The notes: generated from the letters alone by a model not told the origin. A stretch of DNA of 64,000 nucleotides from Alphaproteobacteria bacterium (GCA_016783965.1 JADHVO010000002.1:310001-374000); one strand, 5' to 3'; counted from the stretch's first letter, positions 10,093-20,565 are shown. Numbers and translations: made by a program.

Positions 10093-10437
10093 TCACGGCC
10101 GCGCATGGCGGGGTTGATAAAGTCCCACTTCGCCGCCGCCCGGCAATTTGATTCTCGTCAGGCGGCCCCAGCCCTGTGTCGTAGGCTCGGAACACCCGAC
10201 ACCTGCCTTTCTGAGCCGGGCCATTTCCCCGTCCAGATCGTCGGTCATCAGGTGAAACTCGTGCAGGTCGTTCTCGTCGGACGGATGCACCGCCACTTCT
10301 GACTTCGGCAGCGCGAAGATCAGCCAGCCGTTGTTCACGTCGACAAACGGAAACTGGAGCACGTTCCTCAAGAACGCCCGGTCCGCGTCCGCATTCTTGG
10401 AATAGATGATGACGTGCGCACCATTGATCATTGACAT
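10093..10437 (-). CDS. VOC-superfamily (glyoxalase/bleomycin-resistance fold) protein
   Basis: 114 residues forming a single VOC unit: GAHVIIYSKNADADRAFLRNVLQFPFVD at the start, and HEFHLMTDDLDGEMARLRKAG then RLTRIKLPGGGEVGLYQP at the end. Possible metal ligands are His8 and the late Glu. The substrate is unknown; members include dioxygenases, isomerases and antibiotic-binding proteins. Two ATGs compete (10437 and 10431). GGAGAG is better spaced for 10431, which would remove MS. Confidence 0.8.
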   Translation of the reverse strand: MSMINGAHVIIYSKNADADRAFLRNVLQFPFVDVNNGWLIFALPKSEVAVHPSDENDLHEFHLMTDDLDGEMARLRKAGVGCSEPTTQGWGRLTRIKLPGGGEVGLYQPRHARP

Positions 10438-10547
10438 CTCTCCTCGCTCCGGCGCGAGCTTAGCAACCCCGCCCCCGTCATCCGCAAATGTGTTAGCGTA
10501 GCGCGACACATGGGACGCGGTCGTCCGGACCGCGCGATCCTGCCCGT

Positions 10548-10823
10548 ATGCGCAAGCATCCCGCCCTTCCGCTGTTCCAGATACTGGGCGTGCCCAACCG
10601 CGTGGTGGTGTTCCAGCGCGTGGCGCGCAGGCCGTCCACTGCCACCGAACTCGCCCGCGAACTGCCCATCGGCCGTTTTGCTGTGGTGCAACATCTCACC
10701 GTGCTGAAAGCTCACGGCCTGGTGGACGCGGCGCAGGACGGCCGGCGGCAGGTCTATCGCATTACGCCCGCCGGTCTGGCACCCTTGCGTGCCTGGCTCG
10801 CCACCTATGGCTGGGCGCAATAG
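10548..10823 (+). CDS. ArsR-type winged-helix transcriptional regulator
   Basis: 91 residues made of one winged helix-turn-helix: LGVPNRVVVFQRVARRPSTATELARELPIGRFAVVQHLTVLKAHGLVDAAQDGRRQVYRITPAGLAPLRAWL. The recognition helix is around 43-55 and the wing carries GRRQVY. There are no CxC or other ArsR metal-site cysteines, so it probably belongs to the non-metal group that often pairs with effector enzymes. It is followed 7 bases later by a GNAT gene, and may regulate that short cluster. Confidence 0.85.
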   Translation: MRKHPALPLFQILGVPNRVVVFQRVARRPSTATELARELPIGRFAVVQHLTVLKAHGLVDAAQDGRRQVYRITPAGLAPLRAWLATYGWAQ

Positions 10824-10830
10824 GAGCTGC

Positions 10831-11280
10831 ATGACCACCACCATCCGCCGCGCCACCAAAGAAGACGGCGCCGCCGTCGGAGAGGTCTTCCTCGCGGCCC
10901 GAGCAACCATGACCTACCTGCCCAGGCTTCACACCGATGAAGAGACCCGCGGCCACTTCGCGCGGCTGACTGCCGAGAAGGAAACCTGGGTCGCGGATCG
11001 CGAAGGCCAAGGGGTGGTCGGCTTTGCAGTGATCGATGGCGGATGGCTCGAGCATCTCTACGTCCATCCTTCACGCTTCAACAGCGGCACCGGCAGCAAG
11101 CTGTTCAAGCAGGCGACCACCCGACACCCGCAGGGCTTCCAATTCTGGGCGTTCCAGAAAAACGCGGGAGCCCGCCGCTTCTATGAGAGGAACGGCTGCG
11201 CCCTGGTAAAGTTAACGGACGGCCAGGACAACGAGGAGAAGGAGCCCGACGTGCTCTACGTCTGGCCCGCACCGAACTGA
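10831..11280 (+). CDS. GNAT-family N-acetyltransferase
   Basis: 149 residues. TTTIRRATKEDGAAVGEVF opens the fold, GWLEHLYVHPSRFNSGTGSKLF is the acetyl-CoA-binding motif A, and FWAFQKNAGARRFYERNGCALV is motif B. AGGAG lies 5 bases before the ATG at 10831. The substrate is unknown. The gene starts 7 bases after the ArsR gene and its TGA overlaps the ATG of the next small gene by one base, so the three are likely a single transcript. Confidence 0.88.
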   Translation: MTTTIRRATKEDGAAVGEVFLAARATMTYLPRLHTDEETRGHFARLTAEKETWVADREGQGVVGFAVIDGGWLEHLYVHPSRFNSGTGSKLFKQATTRHPQGFQFWAFQKNAGARRFYERNGCALVKLTDGQDNEEKEPDVLYVWPAPN

Positions 11281-11495
11281 TGAACATCTTGCTGCGCAAA
11301 GACAGCGCCACGCGGGCAGTCGCCATTGGCGCCACGGCACTGGGCGCGCTTGCCATCGGCGCCGCCGCGATCGGCTTCCTCGCCATCGGCATTCTCGCGA
11401 TCGGAAACCTCGCCATCGGCCGCGCCCGTATCAAGCGCCTGGAGATCGAAGAACTCGCCGTCGGCAAGATCGGCCGGCTGCGCAAGCGGCGCTAG
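11280..11495 (+). CDS. Small protein with AIG tandem repeats
   Basis: 71 residues, overlapping the GNAT stop by one base (TGATG). Residues 14-48 consist of five- and six-residue repeats: AIGATALGALAIGAAAIGFL and then AIGILAIGNLAIG, ending in a basic tail. The regular A-I/L-G spacing could form a glycine-zipper membrane hairpin or a left-handed beta-solenoid turn stack. No homologue is recalled with a known function. Coupling to the ArsR-GNAT pair is clear. Its stop interlocks with that of the convergent gene at 11492. Confidence 0.65.
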   Translation: MNILLRKDSATRAVAIGATALGALAIGAAAIGFLAIGILAIGNLAIGRARIKRLEIEELAVGKIGRLRKRR

Positions 11496-11971
11496 AGCCT
11501 CAGCTCGAACTCGATCTCGTGACGGATCGGGATTCCATCTTCACCGGTCAGCGGAATCTGCGCCTTGATCTTGCGTGCCGCGGTCACCGCATCGCGATAA
11601 AACCCGCACAGGTTCCAGCCGCGCTTCTGGTAGAAGCGGATGGCGCGGATGTTGTCGTTGGTGGTGACGAGGCAGAGCCGCCACACGCCTTGCTCTTTCG
11701 CCAGCTTCGCGACGGCGTCCAGCAGCGCCGTGCCGACCCCGCGGTTCTCCACAGCGCTGTCGAGCGTGATGATCTCGATCTCGTCCTCTTCGCGCAGGAA
11801 CGTCACGGCACCGAGCAGCTTGCCGTCGCCCTCCGCCACGAAACCCGGCAGCTTAATCGGATCGTGCTTGCGGGCGCGCACGACGACCACCGGCGCACCG
11901 AAATGATCGGTCCACAAAGCCTTGAGGCTTTCGGCGTCGTCCGCGCGCTTCTCGCGAACGGCGAGCATCAT
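11492..11971 (-). CDS. GNAT-family N-acetyltransferase
   Basis: 159 residues with the GNAT core: LAVREKRADDAESLKALW, then EIITLDSAVENRGVGTALLDAVAKLAKEQG (motif A with the RGVGTALL loop) and CLVTTNDNIRAIRFYQKRGWNLCGFY (motif B). The substrate is unknown. The ATG at 11971 overlaps the stop of the creatininase-like gene (ATGA), so the two are coupled. The same frame is open further upstream, but that stretch overlaps the creatininase gene and is not used. Confidence 0.88.
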   Translation of the reverse strand: MMLAVREKRADDAESLKALWTDHFGAPVVVVRARKHDPIKLPGFVAEGDGKLLGAVTFLREEDEIEIITLDSAVENRGVGTALLDAVAKLAKEQGVWRLCLVTTNDNIRAIRFYQKRGWNLCGFYRDAVTAARKIKAQIPLTGEDGIPIRHEIEFELRL

Positions 11972-12714
11972 GAGGCCGCGAAGGAGCGGAACTCGGCGAT
12001 CACGCCCTTTACCGCTGCCTCCACGATCTTGCCGCCCGCTTCGACCGTCGCCTGCGAAGGATCGGAGCCGATGCGCCCGTCGGGGAAGCGGCGGCGGTAG
12101 TCTTCGGCGTCGTAGATCGGGCCGTTGGGCGCGATCTTGGGCGTCATCTCGACCTTCTTCTGCGCTTCGGGATAGCCGAACCAGGTCACCGACACCTCCG
12201 ACGGCGTCGCGTGGCTGCCCTCGCCCACCGGAAAGAGCTGGCGGCACAAATCCATCACGCCCGGAAGCTCCCACCAGTTGCGCAGCATGCAGCGCAGCGG
12301 CGGCCGGTTCGAACCCTGCTGCTGGAAGGTGACGCCGTGATACATCTCGCTGAACGCCGCGGTGATCGTGGCGATGTTTCCGCCATGGCCGTTCAGCCAA
12401 TAGATGCGCTCGAAACCGTGGCGCGTCAGCGACTGCGACCAGTCCAGCATCGCCGCGATCATGGTGGAGGGCCGCAGTGTGATCGTGCCCGGGAACGCCA
12501 TGTGATGCTGTGCCTGCCCGACATTGAACGTCGGTCCTACCAGGATGCCCGCCTCGTCACCCGCGCGCTTGCCGATGATCTCCGGACACAAAGCGTCAGT
12601 GCCGAGCAGGCCGTTCGGCCCGTGCTGTTCGGTCGAACCGATCGGGATCAGGATCGCCCTGGACTTGGCCAGATAGGCCTCGATCTCGGGCCATGAAGAG
12701 AGATGGAGCTGCAT
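11968..12714 (-). CDS. Creatininase-family amidohydrolase
   Basis: 248 residues. The metal and catalytic blocks of the creatininase/MftE family are visible: IPIGSTEQHGPNGLLGTDAL (23-42), WLNGHGGNIATI (105-116) and EGSHATPSEVSVTW. These proteins hydrolyse creatinine, formamides or modified peptides through a binuclear metal centre. Without neighbours such as creatinase or mycofactocin genes the substrate stays open. The gene is followed by the GNAT gene with a 4-base overlap. Confidence 0.9.
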   Translation of the reverse strand: MQLHLSSWPEIEAYLAKSRAILIPIGSTEQHGPNGLLGTDALCPEIIGKRAGDEAGILVGPTFNVGQAQHHMAFPGTITLRPSTMIAAMLDWSQSLTRHGFERIYWLNGHGGNIATITAAFSEMYHGVTFQQQGSNRPPLRCMLRNWWELPGVMDLCRQLFPVGEGSHATPSEVSVTWFGYPEAQKKVEMTPKIAPNGPIYDAEDYRRRFPDGRIGSDPSQATVEAGGKIVEAAVKGVIAEFRSFAAS

Positions 12715-12761
12715 TGTATCGATTTATCAGTCGGGCGAAGCATTCTCAAGGAACCGAAACC

Positions 12762-13121
12762 TCAGGCCGCCGATGCGGCAGGCCGGTGAGCAGGAAACAG
12801 CGATGTCGCAAACCCGACGCCGAGATAAAGCAGTGCAGGAAGAAGAAGCACACCTCCCTGCATCATTCCGCCGTTGGTGAAGAAAAGGAGATCGCCTATC
12901 GCCAAAGCCCAAATGCAGCGCAAGGGCCACGCGTAGCTTCGTCGCCAAGCGAGGATTGCAGAGAGCAGAAGCAGGGCCGCGAAGACGAGACCGATTGCCC
13001 CGTCCCGCCAGTAGCCGAAAGCGAGACTCGGCGCATTGATGATACCTGCCAAAATTCCCGCGACGCTCGCCATCACGGCGGAAATCTTCAGCACTGCACC
13101 CGCTTGCCCCTTTGGCTCCAT
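12762..13121 (-). CDS. Hypothetical four-helix membrane protein
   Basis: 119 residues with about four membrane segments (roughly 11-33, 41-59, 65-84 and 88-108) and little else. The last segment runs GGVLLLPALLYLGVGFATSLF. I do not recognise the family. It stands alone between the creatininase gene and the divergent CoA transferase gene, with only about 57 bases to the latter. Confidence 0.6.
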   Translation of the reverse strand: MEPKGQAGAVLKISAVMASVAGILAGIINAPSLAFGYWRDGAIGLVFAALLLLSAILAWRRSYAWPLRCIWALAIGDLLFFTNGGMMQGGVLLLPALLYLGVGFATSLFPAHRPAASAA

Positions 13122-13178
13122 AGCTTAATCTCTCCCGATCGCAATTTTCGATAATAAGACTACCGAGGGAAACCGCCC

Positions 13179-14348
13179 ATGCCTGGCCCGCTGCACGGCG
13201 TCACGATCATCGATCTGACGAGCTTCATCTTCGGCCCCTATGCCACCCAGACGCTGGGCGACCTGGGCGCGGAGGTCATCAAGATCGAGGCGCCGGGCGG
13301 CGACAAGCAGCGCTTCGGCCTCAAGCAGAACAAGTCCAAGAACATGGGCAGCACCTTCATGATGCTGGGTCGGAACAAGAAGTCCGTCACCCTGGACCTG
13401 AAGGTCGAGGAGGACCGCGAGAAGCTGCGCGCCTTGCTGCCGACGGCGCAGGTGTTCATCCACAACGTGCGCACCAGCGCGATGAACCAGCTCGGTTTCG
13501 GCTACGAGCAGGTGCACGCGGTCAATCCGTCGATGGTCTACGTCCACTGCGTCGGCTACGGCACCGACGGCCCCTATGGCGGGCGCCAGGCGTTCGACGA
13601 CCTGGTGCAGGCGGCCAGCGGCGGCGCCGACATGATCCTCGACAACAGCGGCGAGAGCACCATGCGGATGTTCCCGTCCTATGTCGCCGACAAGGTATCC
13701 GGCCTGCACGCGCTGTACGCGACGCTCGCCGCCCTCTTCCACCGCGAGCGCACCGGCGAAGGCCAGTTCGTCGAGGTGCCGATGCTGGAGAGCTACACCA
13801 GCTTCCTCATGGTCGAGCACCTTTACGGCGCGTCGTTCGAGCCCGTTGTCGGCCATGTCGGATCGACACCGGCGCTGTCGCCGGATCGTGCCTGCTACAA
13901 GACCAGGGACGGCTGGATCGCCACCATGCCGTCTGGCCGCGAGGGCGCGGACAGCTTCATGAAGCTGGGCGGCATCGCCGACTTCTACAATTCGGAAGAA
14001 TTCCTCGCGGCCGAGGGCGCCAAGGCCAAGGTGGCGCTCTACAACAAGGCGATGCGCCAGGCGGCGTCGCAGCACACCACCGAAGAGTGGATGGCGCTGG
14101 GTGAGCAGCACCGCATCCCGATCATGCGCGCCAACACGATGGACGGCGTGCTGGAAGACCCGCACCTCAAGGCCGTCGGCTTCTTCGAAGTTCTGAAGCA
14201 CGAGACCGAAGGCCAGTGGCGCTCCATGAAGCCGCCGATCAAGTTCTCCAAGACGCCGGCCAGCGTGCGGCTCAACCCGCGCAAGCCCGGCGCGGACACG
14301 GAAGAAATACTCGGCCGCATCGCGAAGAAGTCGAAGGCAGCCGAATAG
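13179..14348 (+). CDS. CaiB/BaiF-family CoA transferase (class III)
   Basis: 389 residues. The N-terminus PLHGVTIIDLTSFIFGPYATQ and LGAEVIKIEAPGGD are diagnostic of family III CoA transferases. The catalytic Asp is expected in QAFDDLVQAASGG (138-149). These enzymes move CoA between organic acids as interlocked dimers. The acid cannot be predicted. No dehydrogenase or hydratase is directly adjacent, although acetyl-CoA synthetase follows two genes later. Confidence 0.93.
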   Translation: MPGPLHGVTIIDLTSFIFGPYATQTLGDLGAEVIKIEAPGGDKQRFGLKQNKSKNMGSTFMMLGRNKKSVTLDLKVEEDREKLRALLPTAQVFIHNVRTSAMNQLGFGYEQVHAVNPSMVYVHCVGYGTDGPYGGRQAFDDLVQAASGGADMILDNSGESTMRMFPSYVADKVSGLHALYATLAALFHRERTGEGQFVEVPMLESYTSFLMVEHLYGASFEPVVGHVGSTPALSPDRACYKTRDGWIATMPSGREGADSFMKLGGIADFYNSEEFLAAEGAKAKVALYNKAMRQAASQHTTEEWMALGEQHRIPIMRANTMDGVLEDPHLKAVGFFEVLKHETEGQWRSMKPPIKFSKTPASVRLNPRKPGADTEEILGRIAKKSKAAE

Positions 14349-14369
14349 CGTCAAGTACCGGGGGACGGC

Positions 14370-15635
14370 ATGGGGCGGATACTGCGCATTCTGCTTGTCG
14401 TGGTCGTTCTGATCGCGGTATGGGCCGTCGCGGTCGGCCTGGGCACGCGCGAGGGCTGGTGGCGGCCCCTGCCCGCGCCGCGTGGCGATGCGGCGGCATT
14501 TCTGAAGGCCGCGGAGGCGCGCTACGCCAGCGAGTCCAGGGGCAACGTCGCGATGGCGATCCTGGTGAATGGCCGCGTCGCCGTCACCTATTTCTCGTCG
14601 CATGGACGGCCGGTGGACGGGCAATCGCTGTTCCAGGTCGCATCGATGAGCAAATGGTTCACCGCCTGGGGCATCATGACCCTCGTCGAGAAGGGCCGGC
14701 TCGATCTCGATGCGCCCGTGTCGCGCTATCTGCATCGCTGGCAGTTGCCGCCGAGCCGGTTCGACAACAACGCTGTCACCGTCCGGCGTCTTCTGAGTCA
14801 CACGGCGGGTCTGACGGACGGACTGGGCTTTCGCGGCTTTCCGCCGGGGCACCAGCCGCCAACGATCGAAGCCGAACTCACCCACCCGGCCGATCCCATG
14901 GCCAACGCGACCGGCTTCATCCGGGTCGAGCGTGCGCCCGGCGCGTCGTGGCAATACTCGGGCGGCGGTTACCTGCTGCTACAGCTGCTGATCGAGGAAG
15001 TTTCCGGGCAATCGTTCAACGACTACATGCGCAGCGCGGTGCTTCGGCCGCTGGGGATGACGGAATCCACCTTTGTCGATCCCGATCCGGCGCATCTCGC
15101 CGACTTTTACGACCAAGATGGCACCAAGGCGATCCACTACAAGTTCACCGCGCTGGCGGCGGCGTCGCTCTACACCTCGGTCGACGATCTCACCCGGTTC
15201 CTTCAGTCCCAGTTGCCCGGTCCCAACGGCCAGCCTGCCGGACGCGGCGTGCTCAAGCCAGCAACGCTGGAGCAGATGCGCCAGGTCACCGCGCGGGTCT
15301 TCGGCATCCCGATCTGGGGTCTGGGCGAGATTCTTTACGCTCCGACGAATACCGGCGGTTTCGTCATTGGGCATGACGGCAACAATTATCCGGCCATCAA
15401 CACCACGGCGCGACTCGATCCGGCAACCGGCGACGGCATCATCGTGCTGGAAACCGGCAACGGAACGACCGCCAGCCGGATCGGCAGCGACTGGACCTAT
15501 TGGCATACCGGCGTCGTCGACCTGCCCACCATCGTGTTCGAAGCACAGACGACGTTGATCGTTCTGGCCACCGGCGCCGTGGTGATCCTGCTCGGCGCCG
15601 TCATCGTCATGTGGCGCGGCCGGCGGCGCGCCTGA
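14370..15635 (+). CDS. Serine hydrolase, class C beta-lactamase/penicillin-binding fold, membrane-anchored
   Basis: 421 residues. An N-terminal membrane anchor (5-23) is followed by the beta-lactamase-related domain with the SxxK motif S92-M-S-K95, LLSHTAGL, and the YSGGGYLLLQ tyrosine motif. GHDGNNY stands in place of the third (HTG/KTG) motif. A second hydrophobic helix lies at the C-terminus (TTLIVLATGAVVILLGAVIVMW) with an RRR end, so the domain is held in the periplasm at both ends. It is more likely an esterase or D-peptidase than a true beta-lactamase. Confidence 0.88.
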   Translation: MGRILRILLVVVVLIAVWAVAVGLGTREGWWRPLPAPRGDAAAFLKAAEARYASESRGNVAMAILVNGRVAVTYFSSHGRPVDGQSLFQVASMSKWFTAWGIMTLVEKGRLDLDAPVSRYLHRWQLPPSRFDNNAVTVRRLLSHTAGLTDGLGFRGFPPGHQPPTIEAELTHPADPMANATGFIRVERAPGASWQYSGGGYLLLQLLIEEVSGQSFNDYMRSAVLRPLGMTESTFVDPDPAHLADFYDQDGTKAIHYKFTALAAASLYTSVDDLTRFLQSQLPGPNGQPAGRGVLKPATLEQMRQVTARVFGIPIWGLGEILYAPTNTGGFVIGHDGNNYPAINTTARLDPATGDGIIVLETGNGTTASRIGSDWTYWHTGVVDLPTIVFEAQTTLIVLATGAVVILLGAVIVMWRGRRRA

Positions 15636-15698
15636 TCGACTGCTTGTACCGGCCACCCTCCCTCGCCAATATCCGGCCCAGGCAACACGGAAACCGCC

Positions 15699-17636
<1,938 letters not shown>

Positions 17637-17641
17637 CGCCG

Positions 17642-17959
17642 ATGCCGGCCACCCCTGCGACCGTTGCACCGTCGCTCCGAAGACGGACGCTCCGCGTCCT
17701 CGGCGAGGCCTTCGCGTGGACCTGGTTCGCTCTTTCCGGTCTCGGCGGGTTCGGCCTGATCCTGACCACGGGCGCGCTGCCGTTCACGCACGGGTGGTAC
17801 GCAATGTTCTCCGGCATCGCGCTGTGCCCCGCCACCGCGTGGCTCGTGAAACGCGCGACAGCGACCGAGCCCTCTTATCCGACGCGCTTTCTGATCGCGC
17901 TCTCGATCATTCTGGCGGGTCGATTGGCGCTGATCGTTCGCGTCTGGCCATTCGGATGA
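17642..17959 (+). CDS. Hypothetical three-helix membrane protein downstream of acs
   Basis: 105 residues starting 5 bases after the acs stop. Hydrophobic segments are at about 21-45, 50-67 and 82-98. There is no family I recognise. Co-transcription with acs is likely from the spacing; a role in acetate uptake is possible but nothing in the sequence shows it. Confidence 0.55.
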   Translation: MPATPATVAPSLRRRTLRVLGEAFAWTWFALSGLGGFGLILTTGALPFTHGWYAMFSGIALCPATAWLVKRATATEPSYPTRFLIALSIILAGRLALIVRVWPFG

Positions 17960-18075
17960 ACGCATACGTTCGTATTACCGCGAAGATTACCGCTTGCATT
18001 GCAGGTTCCATGGTTCCATAAGCCGCATCCCTCGATTGGAGGTCCCTCATCGTCTTTGGGAAAGGAACTGAAGAC

Positions 18076-18240
18076 ATGTCGCTCAATGGTCCCCTGGTCA
18101 ATCCGAACGGTTTCGAAGACCGCTTCGACCACGTCTCGCTCCGCACGCGAGTCTTTCGTCATCCGGTAATCGGCACGCTGGTCGCGCTGCTCATTGCAGC
18201 CGGCGCCTACGCCGCCACCCATCCGGAGCTGTTTCACTAA
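18076..18240 (+). CDS. Small single-helix membrane protein
   Basis: A 54-residue open frame, too short for usual gene finders. A polar N-terminal half (NGFEDRFDHVSLRTRVFRHP) precedes one hydrophobic helix (VIGTLVALLIAAGAYAA), and the protein ends THPELFH. AAAGGAA lies 9 bases before the ATG. Codon choice is G/C-rich at the third position like the neighbouring genes. Function unknown. Confidence 0.55.
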   Translation: MSLNGPLVNPNGFEDRFDHVSLRTRVFRHPVIGTLVALLIAAGAYAATHPELFH

Positions 18241-18337
18241 ATCAGGCGCGCAGCACCCGGCCCGGCCGGCGCTGCGCGCTGCAATTCCGTCAATGCCTTG
18301 TCAGATGCGGCAGGACCGAAACGGCACAGCGGCGCCC

Positions 18338-18754
18338 TTACAAAGCCACGCTCCAGCCAACGAGCGCCGCCGCCGTCGCGACAAACGTCCCGATCGAGCC
18401 TCCGATCAACAGCACTGAGACGATCATCTGCTTGCCTGACGTCGTTGTGATGCCGCCGCCCGCAATCGGAAGTCCGCGTCCCGCACCCCACAACCCACCG
18501 AGCAAGAGCGATATCCACACCGCGAAAAGCGAAACCCACAGCACATGCGCGATCGGCAGGTTCAGCGCGGGCCACAGGTGCATCATCGGCCAGACAAACC
18601 CGGCGGCCATCAGGAACGTGCCGCTCTGGACGCCGGCGAGGTGGCCCGACAGTCCGATGCGCGGGCTACGGCCGGCCGGGATGACGAATCCGTTCACCAG
18701 CCCCAGGAAGAACAGCACGAAGCCACTGAAGCACAGCACGCTGGTGGCGGTCAT
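18338..18754 (-). CDS. Four-helix membrane protein, possibly hydroxylaminobenzene-mutase-like
   Basis: 138 residues with four membrane segments. The first loop, NGFVIPAGRSPRIGLSGHLAGVQSGTFLMAAGFVWP, resembles the conserved loop (NPRxGL-x2-HLxGVxxG) that I recall from HabA-type hydroxylaminobenzene mutases, but the match is from memory. GGAG is 6 bases before the ATG at 18754; an upstream ATG at 18766 would add four residues. The gene is divergent from a TetR regulator with a dyad between them, so it is probably the regulator's target. Confidence 0.6.
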   Translation of the reverse strand: MTATSVLCFSGFVLFFLGLVNGFVIPAGRSPRIGLSGHLAGVQSGTFLMAAGFVWPMMHLWPALNLPIAHVLWVSLFAVWISLLLGGLWGAGRGLPIAGGGITTTSGKQMIVSVLLIGGSIGTFVATAAALVGWSVAL

Positions 18755-18770
18755 GCGCCGCTCCATTTGC

Positions 18771-18804
18771 AGACTACGGGTCTGTAATTACCGACTAACA
18801 GTCT
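18771..18804. promoter_or_regulatory. Imperfect 34-bp dyad, putative TetR operator
   Basis: AGACT(...)TAATTA(...)AGTCT forms an imperfect palindrome centred on TAATTA, with 9 of 14 positions matching in each arm. It lies between the divergent starts of the membrane protein gene and the TetR gene, where such a regulator would bind. Confidence 0.5.
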
Positions 18805-18834
18805 GCTCGTCAACCGTGCTACCAACGCCCCCGC

Positions 18835-19425
18835 ATGGTACGACAAAGTGAGAGGCGCGAGACGACGATCGCGGCCATCCTGGCGGCGGCCCGCAAGCTG
18901 TTCGCCACGGAGGGCTTCGAGGCCGTGAGCATCGACGACATCGCGGCAAAAGCCGACGTCGCCAAGGGCGCCGTCTATCATCACTTCAACTCAAAGGAAG
19001 AGATATTCACCCGCGTGCTGGAAGGCGTGCAGGCTGAGATCGCGGCGCAGCCGCCTTCGCCAGCCCTGCGCAAGATCGCCGACCCGCTCGACCGCATGGC
19101 CGCCGCGATCCTCAGCTATCTGAATGCCGCCACGGAGCCCGGCATCAAGCGGATCCTGCTGATCGACGGCCCTGCCGTGATCGGCTGGCGCAAATGGCGC
19201 GAAATCGACGACCGCTATTTCGGCGCCGGCGCCCGCCACGCGGTCGCCGTCGTCATGGGCGAAGCGACACCCGATGCACGGCTCGATGCAGTTACCCACG
19301 CTGTCATGGGCATGGTTATGGAGGCTGCGCTGGTCTGCGCCACCGCTCCAGACGCCAGGAAGACAGCCAAAGAGATGACTGCCGCCATGCGCAAACTGCT
19401 GGAAGGCCTCCGCCGCCCGTCCTAG
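18835..19425 (+). CDS. TetR/AcrR-family transcriptional regulator
   Basis: 196 residues. The N-terminal HTH reads TTIAAILAAARKLFATEGFEAVSIDDIAAKADVAKGAVYHHFNSKEEIF (11-59), the classic TetR DNA-binding segment. The C-terminal ligand domain (about 70-196) is not assignable to a ligand. It is divergent from the four-helix membrane protein gene and is followed 32 bases later by the interrupted hydrolase gene, so it may control both directions. Confidence 0.92.
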   Translation: MVRQSERRETTIAAILAAARKLFATEGFEAVSIDDIAAKADVAKGAVYHHFNSKEEIFTRVLEGVQAEIAAQPPSPALRKIADPLDRMAAAILSYLNAATEPGIKRILLIDGPAVIGWRKWREIDDRYFGAGARHAVAVVMGEATPDARLDAVTHAVMGMVMEAALVCATAPDARKTAKEMTAAMRKLLEGLRRPS

Positions 19426-19457
19426 CATCGCTGCCAGACAACATCGGGAGGCTGGCC

Positions 19458-20315
19458 ATGCTGCAATGGAAGATCGGCGACGTAACGGTGAAGCGCATCG
19501 TCGAGATGGAGATGCCGGTCAAATACCATCCCAAATACTCGCTTCTGCCGTAGGCGACACCGGAGGAACTGCGGAAGATGCCCTGGCTCTATCCGCACTT
19601 CGTGAATGAGGAAGACCACCTGCTGATGTCGATCCACGCCCTCCTGGTCGAGGCACCCGGGATGCGGCTGGTGGTCGACACCTGCATCGGCAACGACAAG
19701 CCGCGTGGCCTCAATCGCGGCCAGCCGCTGTCCACGCCTTTTCTCCAACACCTCGCCGACGCGGGTTGGACGCGCGACAGCGTTAATGCCGTGGTCTGCA
19801 CTCACCTGCATGTCGACCATGTCGGCTGGAATACGATGAAAGAGGGCGACAAGTGGGTCCCGACCTTCCCCAACGCCCGCTATCTGGTCGGCCGGATCGA
19901 GTATGAGCACTGGCTCAAAGAGGGTGACGAAGAGCAGCAGGCGATCCTCTCGGACTCGGTGAAGCCGATATTCGACGCCGGCCTGGCGGAGAAGGTGGAA
20001 CTCACGCACCGGGTCTCGCCGGAAATCCGCCTGATCCCGACCACCGGCCACACGCCCGGTCATGTCAGCGTGCTGATCGAGTCAAAGGGCGAAAGCGCCG
20101 TCATCACCGGCGACATGGTCCATCACCCGTCGCAATTCACGCATCCCGGCTGGGACGACCGCTTCGACAGCAACGCAGCCGACGCAGCGGCAACGCGCCG
20201 TGCATTCGTGAAGGATTTCGGCGAGAGGCCGGTGCTCGTGATCGGCACACATTTCCCCGCACCGACCGCCGGCTACATCAGGCGCGAGGGTGACAGCTAC
20301 CGGTTTGCTGTGTGA
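19458..20315 (+). pseudogene. MBL-fold metallo-hydrolase with an in-frame TAG stop
   Basis: Frame 1 of this region encodes a complete metallo-beta-lactamase-fold enzyme of 284 residues plus one stop. The N-terminal piece MLQWKIGDVTVKRIVEMEMP is followed at 19551-19553 by TAG, and the same frame continues ATPEELRKMPWLYPHF and on to the end. The active-site motif THLHVDHVGWN, TTGHTPGHVSV and GTHFPAPTAGY are all intact. One G-to-T change from GAG (Glu) would explain the TAG. The part after the stop could also be started at the ATG at 19578, giving a protein lacking the first beta strands. It is a nonsense mutation, a sequencing error or a readthrough site; I cannot decide which. Confidence 0.82.
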
Positions 20316-20400
20316 TCAACGCAGGTACGTGCTTTTGCGAATTTTTTGTTAAAGTTTTTTGCGCTATACTCTTTTCGTTGTCGCTCTTGGGTTGGTTGAG

Positions 20401-20565
20401 ATGACGATTACGAGTCCGCTACTTCGCAACTGCGAAGGTGCGGGTAATGCGCCCCGAGTTTTCGCGCTGAACACTTGGTTTTATGAGCACACGGGAGGTC
20501 TCGCGCTTGCAGCAAGTGCGGGCTTTTGGGTTGTGACCGCGGCGCTGATTTATCTGGCAGTTTGA
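20401..20565 (+). CDS. Possible small membrane protein
   Basis: A 54-residue frame from the ATG at 20401 (or 68 from a TTG at 20359). It ends in one hydrophobic segment, [22 protein letters not shown]. The upstream 80 bases are unusually A/T-rich and contain GCGCTATACT, a good -10, although I find no matching -35. The 3' end overlaps the convergent FMN reductase gene by 16 bases. Ribosome-binding sequence is weak, so this is a tentative gene. Confidence 0.4.
   Translation: MTITSPLLRNCEGAGNAPRVFALNTWFYEHTGGLALAASAGFWVVTAALIYLAV

Noticed and set aside
18338-18754. Styrene oxide isomerase
   Set aside because: The four-helix layout is similar but the recalled SOI core motifs are missing; the loop is closer to HabA-type mutases.
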